Notes under the pieces: model-generated
The model's database searches: none
The model's input: only the letters and a program-made list of their open reading frames with translations
Told to the model about the DNA's origin: nothing
Assembly: GCF_900115755.1 (NCBI RefSeq)
Contig: NZ_FOXQ01000004.1
Location: 282,324 to 346,323 of the forward strand
Direction of reading: 5' to 3'
Origin: Parafilimonas terrae
GTDB taxonomy: Bacteria > Bacteroidota > Bacteroidia > Chitinophagales > Chitinophagaceae
Length of the DNA: 64,000 nucleotides
Made by a program: the position numbers and the translations under genes
Part shown: one piece after another, positions 44,392-55,286 of the stretch
How positions within the stretch are numbered: position 1 is the stretch's first letter
Layout: each line of letters starts with the position of its first letter

Positions 44392-44399
44392 TACCTTTG
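44392..44399 (+). promoter_or_regulatory. Probable -7 element of pruA, TACCTTTG
   Basis: TACCTTTG fits TAnnTTTG and ends 15 bases before the ATG at 44415, so the leader would be short. A matching -33 TTG at the right spacing is not evident. Confidence 0.4.
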
Positions 44400-44414
44400 C
44401 GCAAATTTTTTACT

Positions 44415-46046
44415 ATGAGTCTTGGATATTTTGCCTACCCTATGCCGGTAAATGAACCGGTTTATGGATACGCTGCCGGTTCAGCAGAAAGAAAGCAGTT
44501 GAAAAAAGTTGTAGCAGAATTAAAAAAAGCGGAAGCTGATATCCCGATGTATATAGGTGCGGAAGAAGTGCGCACCGGAAATAAAGTTGCCCTGCACCCA
44601 CCACATGAAACTGCGCATACGCTGGGTTATTTTCATGAAGGCAATGAAAGCCATGTTAAGCAAGCCATTAATGCGGCGCTCGCTGCGAAAGAAAACTGGG
44701 CAGCTATGCCATGGGAAGACAGGGCGCATATATTTCTTAAGGCTGCTGATTTGCTTGCCGGCAAATACCGTTACCAGATAAACGGCGCCACCATGCTCGG
44801 GCAAAGCAAGAATGCTTTCCAGGCAGAAATTGACAGTGCCTGCGAGCTCATAGATTTTTTACGGTTTAATGTTCACTTTTTAAGCGAAATATATAAACAA
44901 CAGCCTAATTCGGCGCCGGGCATGCATAACCGTATGGAATGGCGCCCGCTCGAAGGTTTTGTGCTGGCGGTAACGCCTTTTAATTTCACGGCTATTGCCG
45001 GCAATTTGCCAACAAGCGCTGCTATGTGCGGCAATGTTATAGTATGGAAACCTGCGCACACGCAAATCTTCGCAGCGCAAGTGTTCATGCGTGTTTTAAA
45101 GGAAGCAGGTTTGCCCGATGGCGTTATTAATTTAATTTATGTTGATGGCCCTGTGCTGGGCAATGTATGTTTCTCACATCCTGATTTTGCCGGCGTGCAT
45201 TTTACAGGCAGCACAGGCGTGTTTAATCAAATGTGGAAGACGATTGGTGAGAATGTTGGCAATTACAAAGTTTATCCACGTATTGTTGGTGAAACAGGCG
45301 GTAAAGATTTTGTATTGGTGCATAAATCTGCAGATGTTGATGCTACCGTTACAGCGTTGGTAAGAGGCGCTTTTGAATTCCAGGGGCAGAAATGTTCTGC
45401 TGCATCAAGGGCATATCTTCCATCTAATATTGCACAAGCAATCAAGGATAAGCTTGTTGCAGAACTTAAAACGATGAAGATGGGCAGTGTTGAAGATTTC
45501 ACCAATTTTATGAATGCTGTTATAGATGAAAAAGCATTTGACCGTATTGCAAAATATATTGATGCGGCAAAGCAAAGCAGTGATGCTACAATTATAGCAG
45601 GAGGTAACTACGATAAAAGCAAAGGCTATTTTATTGAGCCAACAGTTATAGAAACTTCAAACTCGAAGTATGTTGCTTTATGTGAAGAAATATTCGGGCC
45701 GGTGCTTACTGTTTATGTGTATGATGAAAATAAGTTTGAAGAAACAATAGAACTGGTTAATACAACTTCGCCTTATGCGCTTACGGGCAGCATTATTGCA
45801 CAAGACAGGGATGCAATTGTATTAGCAACAGAAAAATTGAGAAATGCGGCAGGCAATTTTTACATCAACGATAAGCCAACCGGCGCTGTTGTTGGCCAGC
45901 AGCCTTTTGGCGGCGCAAGGGCAAGCGGCACCAACGATAAAGCAGGCAGCATGCTTAACCTTTACCGCTGGCTGAGTGCAAGAACCATCAAGGAAACTTT
46001 TAATCCGCCAACTGATTATCGTTATCCTTTTTTACAGGCTGATTAA
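44415..46046 (+). CDS. pruA: L-glutamate gamma-semialdehyde dehydrogenase
   Basis: A 543-residue aldehyde dehydrogenase of the P5C dehydrogenase type, the second step of proline catabolism, giving glutamate and NADH. PFNFTAIAGNLPTSAAMCGN binds NAD, VGETGGKDF holds the general base Glu, FEFQGQKCSAASRAY the nucleophilic Cys, and EEIFGPVLTVYVYD the usual late motif. I use ATG 44415; the longer ORF begins at a TTG inside the promoter. It is monofunctional: no proline dehydrogenase domain is fused, and no putA/prodh gene is adjacent. A strong terminator follows. Confidence 0.95.
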   Translation: MSLGYFAYPMPVNEPVYGYAAGSAERKQLKKVVAELKKAEADIPMYIGAEEVRTGNKVALHPPHETAHTLGYFHEGNESHVKQAINAALAAKENWAAMPWEDRAHIFLKAADLLAGKYRYQINGATMLGQSKNAFQAEIDSACELIDFLRFNVHFLSEIYKQQPNSAPGMHNRMEWRPLEGFVLAVTPFNFTAIAGNLPTSAAMCGNVIVWKPAHTQIFAAQVFMRVLKEAGLPDGVINLIYVDGPVLGNVCFSHPDFAGVHFTGSTGVFNQMWKTIGENVGNYKVYPRIVGETGGKDFVLVHKSADVDATVTALVRGAFEFQGQKCSAASRAYLPSNIAQAIKDKLVAELKTMKMGSVEDFTNFMNAVIDEKAFDRIAKYIDAAKQSSDATIIAGGNYDKSKGYFIEPTVIETSNSKYVALCEEIFGPVLTVYVYDENKFEETIELVNTTSPYALTGSIIAQDRDAIVLATEKLRNAAGNFYINDKPTGAVVGQQPFGGARASGTNDKAGSMLNLYRWLSARTIKETFNPPTDYRYPFLQAD

Positions 46047-46062
46047 GTTTAAGAACATATAA

Positions 46063-46097
46063 AAAAGCCCGGCGATTTTTTGGTTCGCCGGGCTTTT
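46063..46097 (+). terminator. Strong Rho-independent terminator of pruA
   Basis: A perfect 13-bp stem, AAAAGCCCGGCGA with TCGCCGGGCTTTT, has a 9-base loop and ends in T. It is the best terminator in the window and is probably bidirectional. Confidence 0.9.
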
Positions 46098-46174
46098 CAT
46101 TTTATAAACCAGTGTTTACTTCAACCATGCAGCAATCAATTTAGCCTTATATTGTAAAAATTTTTTACCCGGGC

Positions 46175-47497
46175 ATGGCAGCAGGTTTTACTCAATTAAT
46201 TATTTGGTTGGTTGCAGGCATCGTTGTTATCGTTTTGCTTACAGCAAAATATCACATACATGCTTTCTTCGCTTTATTGATTGCCTGCTTTGTTGTTGGC
46301 CTTGGCGTGCAAATGCCTTTTGAAGATATATTGAACGCAGTTAAAGATGGTTTTGGCAACATCATGCGTTCGCTGGCATTGATTATCGTTTTAGGTACAA
46401 CGCTTGGCGTATTGCTTGAACATACAGGCAGCACCAAAGTAATGGCCAATTTTATATTAAAGATGGTTGGTGAGAAAAATGCTTCGCTTGCATTAAGCCT
46501 CACAGGTTTTATTGTTGGCATGCCTATATTCTGTGATTCAGGTTTTATTGTATTAAGCGGCATTAATAAATCTGTTGCAAAGCGTGCCGGCATTTCTGTT
46601 GTTATAACCAGCGTTGCTTTATCTACGGGTTTATATGCTGTGCATTGTTTAATGCCGCCGCACCCCGGTGCTGCAAGCGCTGCAGGTATTATTAATGTTG
46701 ATTTTGGCAAGCTGATATTAACCGGCATTATTGCTGCATTGCCCGCTATGATTATTGGAAATATATGGGCGAGGTTCGCTGGCAAGAAAACAAATTTTAT
46801 TGAAGCCGAAGAAGAGATTGTTACGGCGGCGGCAAAACCGCCATCGGTTATGCAGGCATTTTTACCGGTTGTTATTCCCATAGTGCTGATAGCATTAAAA
46901 TCTTTCTTTGCATTGGAAGGAGATGAAACAAACATTGCACAAATCTTTTCCATTTTGGGCGAACCTGCAATAGCGCTTGCAGCAGGCGTATTGCTTGCAT
47001 TTAATTGCAGCCGCGCATGGACGAAAACCATTGTAAGCAAACAATTACAGGAAGCTGCTGAAAAAGCAGGCGGCATTCTTGTTATAATAGGTGCAGGCGG
47101 CGCTTTTGGTGCAGTGCTGGCAGCAACAAAGATTGGCGAACATTTCAGTAGCGTGCTGCCATTAGGTTCGCTTGGCATTTTATTTCCTTTTTTAATTACG
47201 TTCATTCTTAAAACGGCGCAGGGTTCATCAACTGTTGCTATTATAACGGCTGCTTCAATCGTGCAGCCTTTATTACCCGCACTCGGTTTGCAAAGTGATA
47301 CAGACAGGTTGCTTTGTGTATTATCAATGGGCGCAGGTTCTATGATGATCTCACATGCCAACGACGCCTATTTTTGGGTAATCGCCAAATTCAGTGGCAT
47401 TGAAATGAAATCTATGCTGAAAGTATATTCCATCGCCACAGCATTTATGGGTTTAATAACCTTGCTCACAATTTATTTATTGTCATTTATTATCTGA
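46175..47497 (+). CDS. GntP family permease, probably for glycerate
   Basis: A 440-residue gluconate:H+ symporter family protein with about 12 membrane helices. GFIVGMPIFCDSGFIVLS is the GntP signature, and HCLMPPHPGAASAAGI the second conserved block. GntP members carry gluconate, D-glycerate, D-serine or fructuronate. The glycerate kinase gene begins four bases after the stop, so D-glycerate is the best guess. A large antisense ORF covers the same DNA and I treat it as a shadow. Confidence 0.9.
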   Translation: MAAGFTQLIIWLVAGIVVIVLLTAKYHIHAFFALLIACFVVGLGVQMPFEDILNAVKDGFGNIMRSLALIIVLGTTLGVLLEHTGSTKVMANFILKMVGEKNASLALSLTGFIVGMPIFCDSGFIVLSGINKSVAKRAGISVVITSVALSTGLYAVHCLMPPHPGAASAAGIINVDFGKLILTGIIAALPAMIIGNIWARFAGKKTNFIEAEEEIVTAAAKPPSVMQAFLPVVIPIVLIALKSFFALEGDETNIAQIFSILGEPAIALAAGVLLAFNCSRAWTKTIVSKQLQEAAEKAGGILVIIGAGGAFGAVLAATKIGEHFSSVLPLGSLGILFPFLITFILKTAQGSSTVAIITAASIVQPLLPALGLQSDTDRLLCVLSMGAGSMMISHANDAYFWVIAKFSGIEMKSMLKVYSIATAFMGLITLLTIYLLSFII

Positions 47498-47500
47498 AAA

Positions 47501-48649
47501 ATGAATATTCTTATTGCACCAAACGCTTTTAAAAACAGCCTCAATGCAACTGCTGCCGCAAAAGCTATTGGTGAAGGTTTGCTGCAAAGCAAACTTCCAT
47601 GCAGTATTGAATATTTTCCTGTTGGCGATGGTGGCGATGGAACGGCAGAACTCATCATTCAAAAACAAAATGGCAAAACCATTAATGTTGAAACGCATGA
47701 TGCTTTGGGCAGAAAAATAAAGTCTTCCTATGGCCTGATTGATGATGAAAGAACGGCTGTGGTAGAACTGGCCAATGCATCGGGTATAAAATTGCTGAAG
47801 ACAGATGAACTGAACCCTTTGCATGCAACAACATTTGGAACAGGTGAATTAATTAAACATGCTTTGGATAAAAAAGTGCGCAAAATAATCCTGTGTATTG
47901 GCGGCAGTGCAACTGTGGATGGCGGCATTGGTATTTTGCGGGCGCTTGGCATAAAATTTTTGAATGATAAAAACAAATTAATTGAAATCATTCCAAAAGC
48001 GTTACCGGCATTAAGTTTCATTGATACAAGCGAATTTGATAAAAGGGTGCTATCCTGTGAACTGGTTATTCTTTGTGATGTTGAAAATACTTTGCTTGGC
48101 AACAATGGCGCTGCAAAAATATTCGGGCCGCAAAAAGGTGCATCGGAAGATGACATTATAAAACTGGAGGCAGCGCTTACCGTATTTAATGCTGTCACTT
48201 TAAAGCAAACAGGCATTGATATGTCAGCCATAAAACACGGCGGCGCGGCAGGTGGCGTTGCTGCCGGATTAGCTGCTTACTGTAATGCAAAACTGGTTAA
48301 CGGAATTGAATATTTTCTTTCCATAACCGGGTTTGAAAAAGCTTTGCAAAAAGCAGATATTGTTATAACCGGTGAAGGGAAAATTGATGCGCAAACCTTG
48401 CAGGGAAAAGGGCCCTACGGCGTAGCAGTAAAGGCAAAAGAAAAGAATATTCCGGTTATAGGTGCGGCAGGCAATGTTCCGCTTGAAAATAATAAAGAAT
48501 TGCAGCAGTATTTTGATGTATTGTTTTCAATTAATAATGAAGCAACTGATATAAATACCGCTATGCAGCACACGAAAGCTAACTTAATAAGAACCGGGGC
48601 TATCATTGGAAAATTGATAAGTATATCACAAAAAATTAAAGCTGTTTAA
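47501..48649 (+). CDS. Glycerate kinase, GarK/GlxK type
   Basis: A 382-residue kinase of the GlxK family. The opening MNILIAPNAFKNSLNA, FPVGDGGDGTAELI, CIGGSATVDGGIGILRALG and the C-terminal VITGEGKIDAQTLQGKGP are all family motifs. It phosphorylates D-glycerate to 2- or 3-phosphoglycerate, feeding glycolysis. It is in an operon with the upstream GntP permease (3-base gap) and is followed 28 bases later by purU. Confident call. Confidence 0.94.
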   Translation: MNILIAPNAFKNSLNATAAAKAIGEGLLQSKLPCSIEYFPVGDGGDGTAELIIQKQNGKTINVETHDALGRKIKSSYGLIDDERTAVVELANASGIKLLKTDELNPLHATTFGTGELIKHALDKKVRKIILCIGGSATVDGGIGILRALGIKFLNDKNKLIEIIPKALPALSFIDTSEFDKRVLSCELVILCDVENTLLGNNGAAKIFGPQKGASEDDIIKLEAALTVFNAVTLKQTGIDMSAIKHGGAAGGVAAGLAAYCNAKLVNGIEYFLSITGFEKALQKADIVITGEGKIDAQTLQGKGPYGVAVKAKEKNIPVIGAAGNVPLENNKELQQYFDVLFSINNEATDINTAMQHTKANLIRTGAIIGKLISISQKIKAV

Positions 48650-48656
48650 TGCAATT

Positions 48657-48664
48657 TATCTTTG
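48657..48664 (+). promoter_or_regulatory. Possible -7 element of purU, TATCTTTG
   Basis: TATCTTTG fits the -7 consensus and lies 13 bases before the purU ATG. No -33 element is evident, so purU may also be read from the upstream operon. Confidence 0.35.
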
Positions 48665-48677
48665 ACAATTTTCAATC

Positions 48678-49505
48678 ATGATTATCGTAATTCAGTGTAA
48701 AGACAGGGTTGGTTTGGTAGCGGCAATCTCTGGTGTATTATCTGCCAATAACATCAATATAGTAGCGATGCGTGAACATGTTGATACTGCCGAAAACCGC
48801 TTTTTTATGCGGCTCGAAACAACGCACTATGAAGAAGCAGATAAACTTCAGCAGGAGTTATTACAGGTGTTGCCGCAAGATGCAAACGTGCACGTAAACC
48901 CTTTACCGGAAAAGAAAATAATTGTATTGGTAACGAAAGAATATCATTGTCTTGCAGATATTCTTATCCGCAATTATTTTAAAACGCTTGGCGCAACCGT
49001 GCAATGCGTTATTGGCAACCATACAACGCTTGAAAATATATGCAGCCGCTTTGACGTGCCTTTTCATTTTGTATCCCATCTTGATAAGGATAAAGAAACA
49101 TTTGAATCAGCTATCAAAAATATAATTGATGGTTACGATTGCGATTATCTTGTTTTGGCTAAGTTCATGCGCATATTGTCGCCGGGATTTGTAAAGCATT
49201 ATGCTATGCACATCATCAATATTCATCATTCATTTTTGCCCGCATTCATCGGTGCTAATCCTTATAAAAAAGCGTTTGAACGCGGCGTAAAACTCATTGG
49301 CGCCACAGCGCATTTTGTAACAAATGATTTGGATGAAGGCCCTATCATTGCACAACAAATTATTCCGGTAGATCACTCTTTTACAGCCCAGGCCATGATG
49401 CACGCCGGCAAAGAAATTGAAACGGCTGTGCTGGCAAAAGCATTACAGCTCGTTTTAAACGACAGGGTTTTTGTTTATAAGAATAAAACAATTGTGTTTG
49501 AATGA
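48678..49505 (+). CDS. purU: Formyltetrahydrofolate deformylase
   Basis: A 275-residue protein with an N-terminal ACT domain (residues 1-75, CKDRVGLVAAISGVLSANNI) and a formyltransferase-fold catalytic domain. NIHHSFLPAFIGANPY, HFVTNDLDEGPIIAQ with the catalytic Asp, and the substrate-binding HCLADIL block fit PurU. It hydrolyses 10-formyl-THF to formate and THF, balancing one-carbon units. It follows the glycerate kinase gene in the same direction. Confidence 0.95.
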   Translation: MIIVIQCKDRVGLVAAISGVLSANNINIVAMREHVDTAENRFFMRLETTHYEEADKLQQELLQVLPQDANVHVNPLPEKKIIVLVTKEYHCLADILIRNYFKTLGATVQCVIGNHTTLENICSRFDVPFHFVSHLDKDKETFESAIKNIIDGYDCDYLVLAKFMRILSPGFVKHYAMHIINIHHSFLPAFIGANPYKKAFERGVKLIGATAHFVTNDLDEGPIIAQQIIPVDHSFTAQAMMHAGKEIETAVLAKALQLVLNDRVFVYKNKTIVFE

Positions 49506-49548
49506 TATTTGCATTTAACGATATGCTGTCTTTTTAAAAAACAAAACT

Positions 49549-49556
49549 TAACTTTG
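49549..49556 (+). promoter_or_regulatory. -7 element before the small basic protein gene, TAACTTTG
   Basis: TAACTTTG matches TAnnTTTG and ends only four bases before the first ATG at 49561. The RNA would then be nearly leaderless, or translation begins at the second in-frame ATG at 49585. Confidence 0.45.
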
Positions 49557-49560
49557 TTAT

Positions 49561-49731
49561 ATGTCAACAATAACTTTAAAAACAATGAAAAGGGCTACTA
49601 CTGTTCCCCGCTCAAAGATCCGCAAAGCTGTAGAAGCCGCCTATGCAAAGCCCTTGAGTGCAGTAAAAGCACCTGCTGTTGTAAAAATTACAAAGAACAC
49701 CTCCCGGAAAACCAATACCGTTAAAGATTAA
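49561..49731 (+). CDS. Small basic protein, partner of the TIR/deoxyribosyltransferase-like protein
   Basis: A 56-residue ORF (48 residues if started at ATG 49585). It is rich in Lys, Arg, Ala and Val, with VPRSKIRKAVEAAYAKPL as a likely amphipathic helix and a basic, unstructured tail. The stop codon falls five bases before the ATG of the 207-residue gene at 49737, so the two are tightly coupled and share a promoter at 49549. I do not recognise the family. A DNA-binding antitoxin or an adaptor are both possible; the overlapping ORF in another frame looks random. Confidence 0.6.
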   Translation: MSTITLKTMKRATTVPRSKIRKAVEAAYAKPLSAVKAPAVVKITKNTSRKTNTVKD

Positions 49732-49736
49732 CTGCT

Positions 49737-50360
49737 ATGGCCTTGAACCCGGGCTATAACGATCATGTATTTATAAATTGCCCCTTCGATGAAGATTATG
49801 CGCCGCTATTGCAGGCTATTGTTTTCACTGTGTACAGGTGTGGTTTTGTACCGGTAAGTGCGCTTATTGAGGAAGACAGCAGCTATAACAGGCTGGATAA
49901 AATTATAAGCTGGATAAAAAAATGCCGCTATGCCATTCACGATATATCAAGAATAGAAACGGGAAAGAAAGGCTATCCCCGCTTTAATATGCCGTTTGAG
50001 CTTGGCATTTTCTTTGGCGCAAAACGTTTTGGCAACGATCGCCAAAAGTCTAAAGTGGCTTTAATATTTGAACGTGATAAATTTAGTTACCAGCAATATA
50101 TTTCTGATTTGAACGGTGTTGATATAAAAGCCCATAATAAAAACCCTTTGCAAATTATTCGGGGCATACGAAACTGGTTACGTTCAGCTTCCCGACGTAC
50201 AACTATTCCCGGGGATATTATACTGGTAAACGAATATCAAGAATTTATTGCCCGGTTGCCGGAAATTGTTGCGAATGCAGGGTTTAGCATCAGCAGTATC
50301 CCTTTCAACGATTTTTGCCAGATAGTAGAAGAAGCCATCCGTGAAAAAATAAAAAAATAA
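49737..50360 (+). CDS. TIR-like/nucleoside deoxyribosyltransferase-like protein, uncharacterised
   Basis: A 207-residue cytoplasmic protein. HVFINCPFDEDYAPLLQAI opens with a strand-loop-helix like TIR or NDT folds. CGFVPVSALIEEDSS, IKKCRYAIHDISRIE and PRFNMPFELGIFFGAKRFG follow, the last with Glu in an ELG-x-x-x-A context where these folds keep the catalytic glutamate. A C-terminal helical part includes RGIRNWLRSAS. The pattern suggests an enzyme acting on an N-glycosidic bond, such as NAD+ or a nucleotide. That is inference from motifs only. It is coupled to a small basic protein gene upstream, and the pair resembles a defence or toxin-antitoxin unit. Confidence 0.6.
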   Translation: MALNPGYNDHVFINCPFDEDYAPLLQAIVFTVYRCGFVPVSALIEEDSSYNRLDKIISWIKKCRYAIHDISRIETGKKGYPRFNMPFELGIFFGAKRFGNDRQKSKVALIFERDKFSYQQYISDLNGVDIKAHNKNPLQIIRGIRNWLRSASRRTTIPGDIILVNEYQEFIARLPEIVANAGFSISSIPFNDFCQIVEEAIREKIKK

Positions 50361-50388
50361 CCTTACCTTTTTTCTACGCATGATATGA

Positions 50389-52677
<2,289 letters not shown>

Positions 52678-52803
52678 CCATCGCTTCGTTATTTTTCTTT
52701 ATGAAAAGTAATATTAAGAATACTTACAATTGTTAGTTTTATAACATTTTCTTAGGCCCATTTTGGCTGATAAAAAAGTAATATTGCGGTATAACCTTGC
52801 ATA

Positions 52804-53082
52804 ATGAAAAAAATATTTATTACGCTAATAATTGCATCTTTTTCAGTGATGTGTTTTGCCGGCCCCGCACAGAAAACAGGAACTGCAAATGATTCTGTTG
52901 TGATTGACACTATGCAGGCAGACAGGCTCGCAAAGCTTGAGAAGGAAGTAAAAGAATTGAAGGCCTCTAACGAAATTCTGCAAAAGCAAATGGCAGAATT
53001 GAAAGCGCAGCTTCAGGTTAAAAAGAAGAAGCTCACTGTTTCCCGAACAGGCAGCAAGCAGCCTGCCTGGATTGAAGAATAG
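52804..53082 (+). CDS. Small exported coiled-coil protein
   Basis: A 92-residue protein with a signal peptide (MKKIFITLIIASFSVMCFA, cleavage after residue 19) and a short linker. A heptad-rich helix of about 40 residues (LAKLEKEVKELKASNEILQK) and a basic tail follow. It probably forms a small periplasmic coiled coil. There is no recognisable family. It has its own terminator and stands between ligA and the Nudix gene. Confidence 0.75.
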   Translation: MKKIFITLIIASFSVMCFAGPAQKTGTANDSVVIDTMQADRLAKLEKEVKELKASNEILQKQMAELKAQLQVKKKKLTVSRTGSKQPAWIEE

Positions 53083-53090
53083 TTATAAAA

Positions 53091-53120
53091 GAAGCGGTTA
53101 TTAATAGCCGCTTTTTTTTA
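53091..53120 (+). terminator. Rho-independent terminator
   Basis: AAGCGG and CCGCTT pair, with further weaker pairs in the AT-rich middle, followed by eight T. It closes the small coiled-coil gene. Confidence 0.75.
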
Positions 53121-53215
53121 TAATCGGTAGCCGGCTAAATTAACCGGATGGTTTTGACAGGTAAATTCTGTTGTGTTACTTTTACACTTCTATTGCGAAT
53201 TATAAATTACTTGCC

Positions 53216-53968
53216 ATGTCTTCAGCAGAAGCTATCTCCGGTATAAAAAAACAAGAAGATACAAACAATGCCCTGGAACAGGTTCAGCAACTGGTTGAAA
53301 CTTATCCGCGTGTGCCCATAACAGTTGACTGTGTGATTTTTGGTTTTGATAATAATGAACTTAAAGTGCTGCTTATACGAAGTGACCTTGAAATGTTTGA
53401 TGGAAAATGGACGCTGCTTGGAGATTTTGCACATGATGATGAAGAGCTTGATGATGCCGCTTACCGCGTTTTGCGTGAAAGAACGGGCATGCGGGATGTT
53501 TACCTTGAACAGGTTAAAACATTCAGCAAACCACACCGCCATCCCGGTGGCCGCGTAATTACGGTGGCCTATTGTTCTTTGCTGAATACAGAACATCATG
53601 CGCTTAATATTCTTGATAATGAATTGCATTGGCATACAGTAAAAACGGCCTGCAATATGGCTTTCGATCATAAGGAAATACTGGATGTTTGTTATAAATG
53701 GCTGCAAAAAAGAATGCTGGAACACCCATTGGGCCTAAACCTTCTGCCCGAAAAATTTTCCTTGCGTGAACTGCAGAATTTATATGAAGCCATCCTCGAC
53801 ATAAAGCTTGACCGCCGCAACTTTCGCAAGAAATTCTTTTCTATGGACTTTTTGATTGATACCGGCGAATATGAAGATGATGTACATCACCGCCCCGGCA
53901 GGTTATACCGTTTTGATTTTGATAAATACAGCCAGAATAAAAAGAAATGGACAGGGATTGAGTTTTAA
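53216..53968 (+). CDS. Nudix-domain transcriptional regulator, NrtR/AraR-like
   Basis: A protein of 250 residues from ATG 53216 (the longer ORF starts at a TTG). Residues 30-165 form a Nudix fold (VDCVIFGFDNNELKVLLIRS), but the Nudix box is degenerate (DDAAYRVLRERTGM in place of REL-x-EE-x-G), so hydrolysis is unlikely. The C-terminal 90 residues form a winged helix (FSLRELQNLYEAILD, DRRNFRKKFFSM). That is the architecture of NrtR and the sugar-responsive Nudix regulators of Bacteroidota. Target genes are not visible: no NAD or pentose genes are adjacent. Confidence 0.88.
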   Translation: MSSAEAISGIKKQEDTNNALEQVQQLVETYPRVPITVDCVIFGFDNNELKVLLIRSDLEMFDGKWTLLGDFAHDDEELDDAAYRVLRERTGMRDVYLEQVKTFSKPHRHPGGRVITVAYCSLLNTEHHALNILDNELHWHTVKTACNMAFDHKEILDVCYKWLQKRMLEHPLGLNLLPEKFSLRELQNLYEAILDIKLDRRNFRKKFFSMDFLIDTGEYEDDVHHRPGRLYRFDFDKYSQNKKKWTGIEF

Positions 53969-53979
53969 ATAACAATAAC

Positions 53980-54462
53980 ATGCAGGCTAAGGCTTCCCGC
54001 ACAAAAACAATTTTCCTTGCAGGTTTTATCGCCGGCACATTAGATGCTTCAGGCGGTGTAATTGTGTATTGCCTGCTGATGAAAGTTGTAACAGTTACGC
54101 AGTTATTTCACGGCATTGCTGCAGGCTTGTTTGGCGATACAATTATTGGCAGTGAAAATGTGATGGCTGTTATTGGATTGCTGCTGCATTATTTTATTGC
54201 TTTTTGTTTTGCAACCGGATATTTTTTTGTTTATCCGCATTTACGGTTTTTGCAAAAAAATGCATTCATAAGCGGCCTTTTGTATGGCCTTATTGTTTGG
54301 GTAATAATGAACCTCATCGTAATTCCTTTGTCCCAGGCACATCACTCACCGCCAACATGGCCCGGCTTTCTTCGAGGCGCGGTCATTTTAATGATATGCA
54401 TTGGCTTGCCCATTAGTTTTATAACAGCATCGTTTTATAAAAAGAAAATAAAAGTTCAGTAA
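53980..54462 (+). CDS. Uncharacterised four-helix membrane protein
   Basis: A 160-residue integral membrane protein with four predicted helices (starting FLAGFIAGTLDASGGVIVYC; later IGLLLHYFIAFCFATGYFF; ISGLLYGLIVWVIMNLIVIP; ILMICIGLPISFI). It resembles small YagU/DUF1440-like membrane proteins, but I am not certain. It begins 12 bases after the Nudix regulator gene and is probably co-transcribed with it. No catalytic motif is evident. Confidence 0.75.
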   Translation: MQAKASRTKTIFLAGFIAGTLDASGGVIVYCLLMKVVTVTQLFHGIAAGLFGDTIIGSENVMAVIGLLLHYFIAFCFATGYFFVYPHLRFLQKNAFISGLLYGLIVWVIMNLIVIPLSQAHHSPPTWPGFLRGAVILMICIGLPISFITASFYKKKIKVQ

Positions 54463-54562
54463 TAATTATTCAGGCCTAAGTATTTAAAAATTGCCTTTCA
54501 AATAAATAATTGCCGCTTTCTTGCATTACTTCAATATGTTTATTGTACTTAAAAAATGCATA

Positions 54563-55093
54563 ATGAAATACACCTTAATTCTCGTGTTTTTTTGTATTGC
54601 TTATACATCAAAAGCGCAAAACGACTCATCCGTTACATTAAAATCAATATTGCTGGAGCAACTTAAAACAACGCATAATATGAAGGATTGGTTTGTGCCG
54701 CCAACCATTGCTGTTGCAGGCTTAACGCCGGAACAGGCTAACTGGAAAGACAGCTCCGGCAACCATTCCATAGCGCAGCTCACCACACATTTAATTTTCT
54801 GGAATAAAAGGGTATTGAATAATTTAAGGGGCATAAAACAAGATCCTTTTAACGCTGATAATAAAGAAACCTTTTCCCCGGTTGACGAAAAATCGTGGCC
54901 GGCAACTATTAAAGAATTAGATAACGTATTAACGGGGATTGAAGATGCCGTACAAAATGCCGATGATGCAACACTGGCAAAAATAGCTTCGACTATTGCG
55001 CATATTGGTACGCACAATGCTTATCATACCGGGCAAATTGTTTATATAAGAAAAATGAAAGGCTGGTGGGATGATAACAATGGTGTGAAATAG
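54563..55093 (+). CDS. DinB family protein, exported form
   Basis: A protein of 176 residues from ATG 54563, chosen because it starts a signal peptide (MKYTLILVFFCIAYTSKAQ); the longer start would bury it. The rest is a DinB-like four-helix bundle with metal ligands in the expected places: THLIFWNKRVLNNL and a final HIGTHNAYHTGQIVYIRK block. DinB/YfiT enzymes are metal-dependent, often thiol-linked transferases. An exported version is unusual but occurs in Bacteroidota. Substrate unknown. Confidence 0.82.
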   Translation: MKYTLILVFFCIAYTSKAQNDSSVTLKSILLEQLKTTHNMKDWFVPPTIAVAGLTPEQANWKDSSGNHSIAQLTTHLIFWNKRVLNNLRGIKQDPFNADNKETFSPVDEKSWPATIKELDNVLTGIEDAVQNADDATLAKIASTIAHIGTHNAYHTGQIVYIRKMKGWWDDNNGVK

Positions 55094-55124
55094 CTTTTGC
55101 CTTGCCGGATAAATAATTGGCTCA

Positions 55125-55173
55125 GCTTTTAAAAGCAAAATGTTGCATGTAAAAATTTACATGCAACATTTTG
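55125..55173. repeat. Adjoining perfect palindromes, 12 bp and 38 bp
   Basis: GCTTTTAAAAGC (55125-55136) runs directly into a perfect inverted repeat: CAAAATGTTGCATGTAAA (55136-55153), two bases, then its exact complement (55156-55173). An 18-bp perfect stem with almost no loop is exceptional in this window. It could end the DinB transcript (a T run follows 25 bases later) or serve as a cruciform or operator for the LuxR-type gene. Confidence 0.8.
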
Positions 55174-55286
55174 ACAGGTTAATTTTTTTATAGGTCAACA
55201 CTTAAATAGGAGTTCAATGTATGTTGAAATTGTGTTGTAAAAAATAGGGATTTATCCTTAGTTTAGCATACCTCTATAAGTGCACT

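Noticed and set aside
46252..47361. A 369-codon open frame antisense to the GntP permease gene
   Set aside because: The sense strand encodes a clear GntP permease with family motifs. The antisense product has no recognisable pattern, and long mirror frames are common opposite such codon usage.
49509..49724. Cysteine-rich ORF of 71 codons before the TIR-like gene
   Set aside because: It overlaps the small basic ORF in another frame. The basic ORF fits the spacing to the next start codon and has a coherent helix, while the cysteine-rich reading looks random.
53222..53725. A 167-codon antisense frame over the Nudix regulator gene
   Set aside because: The sense strand is a well-supported NrtR-like protein. 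The antisense translation lacks domain features, a promoter and any ribosome-binding context.
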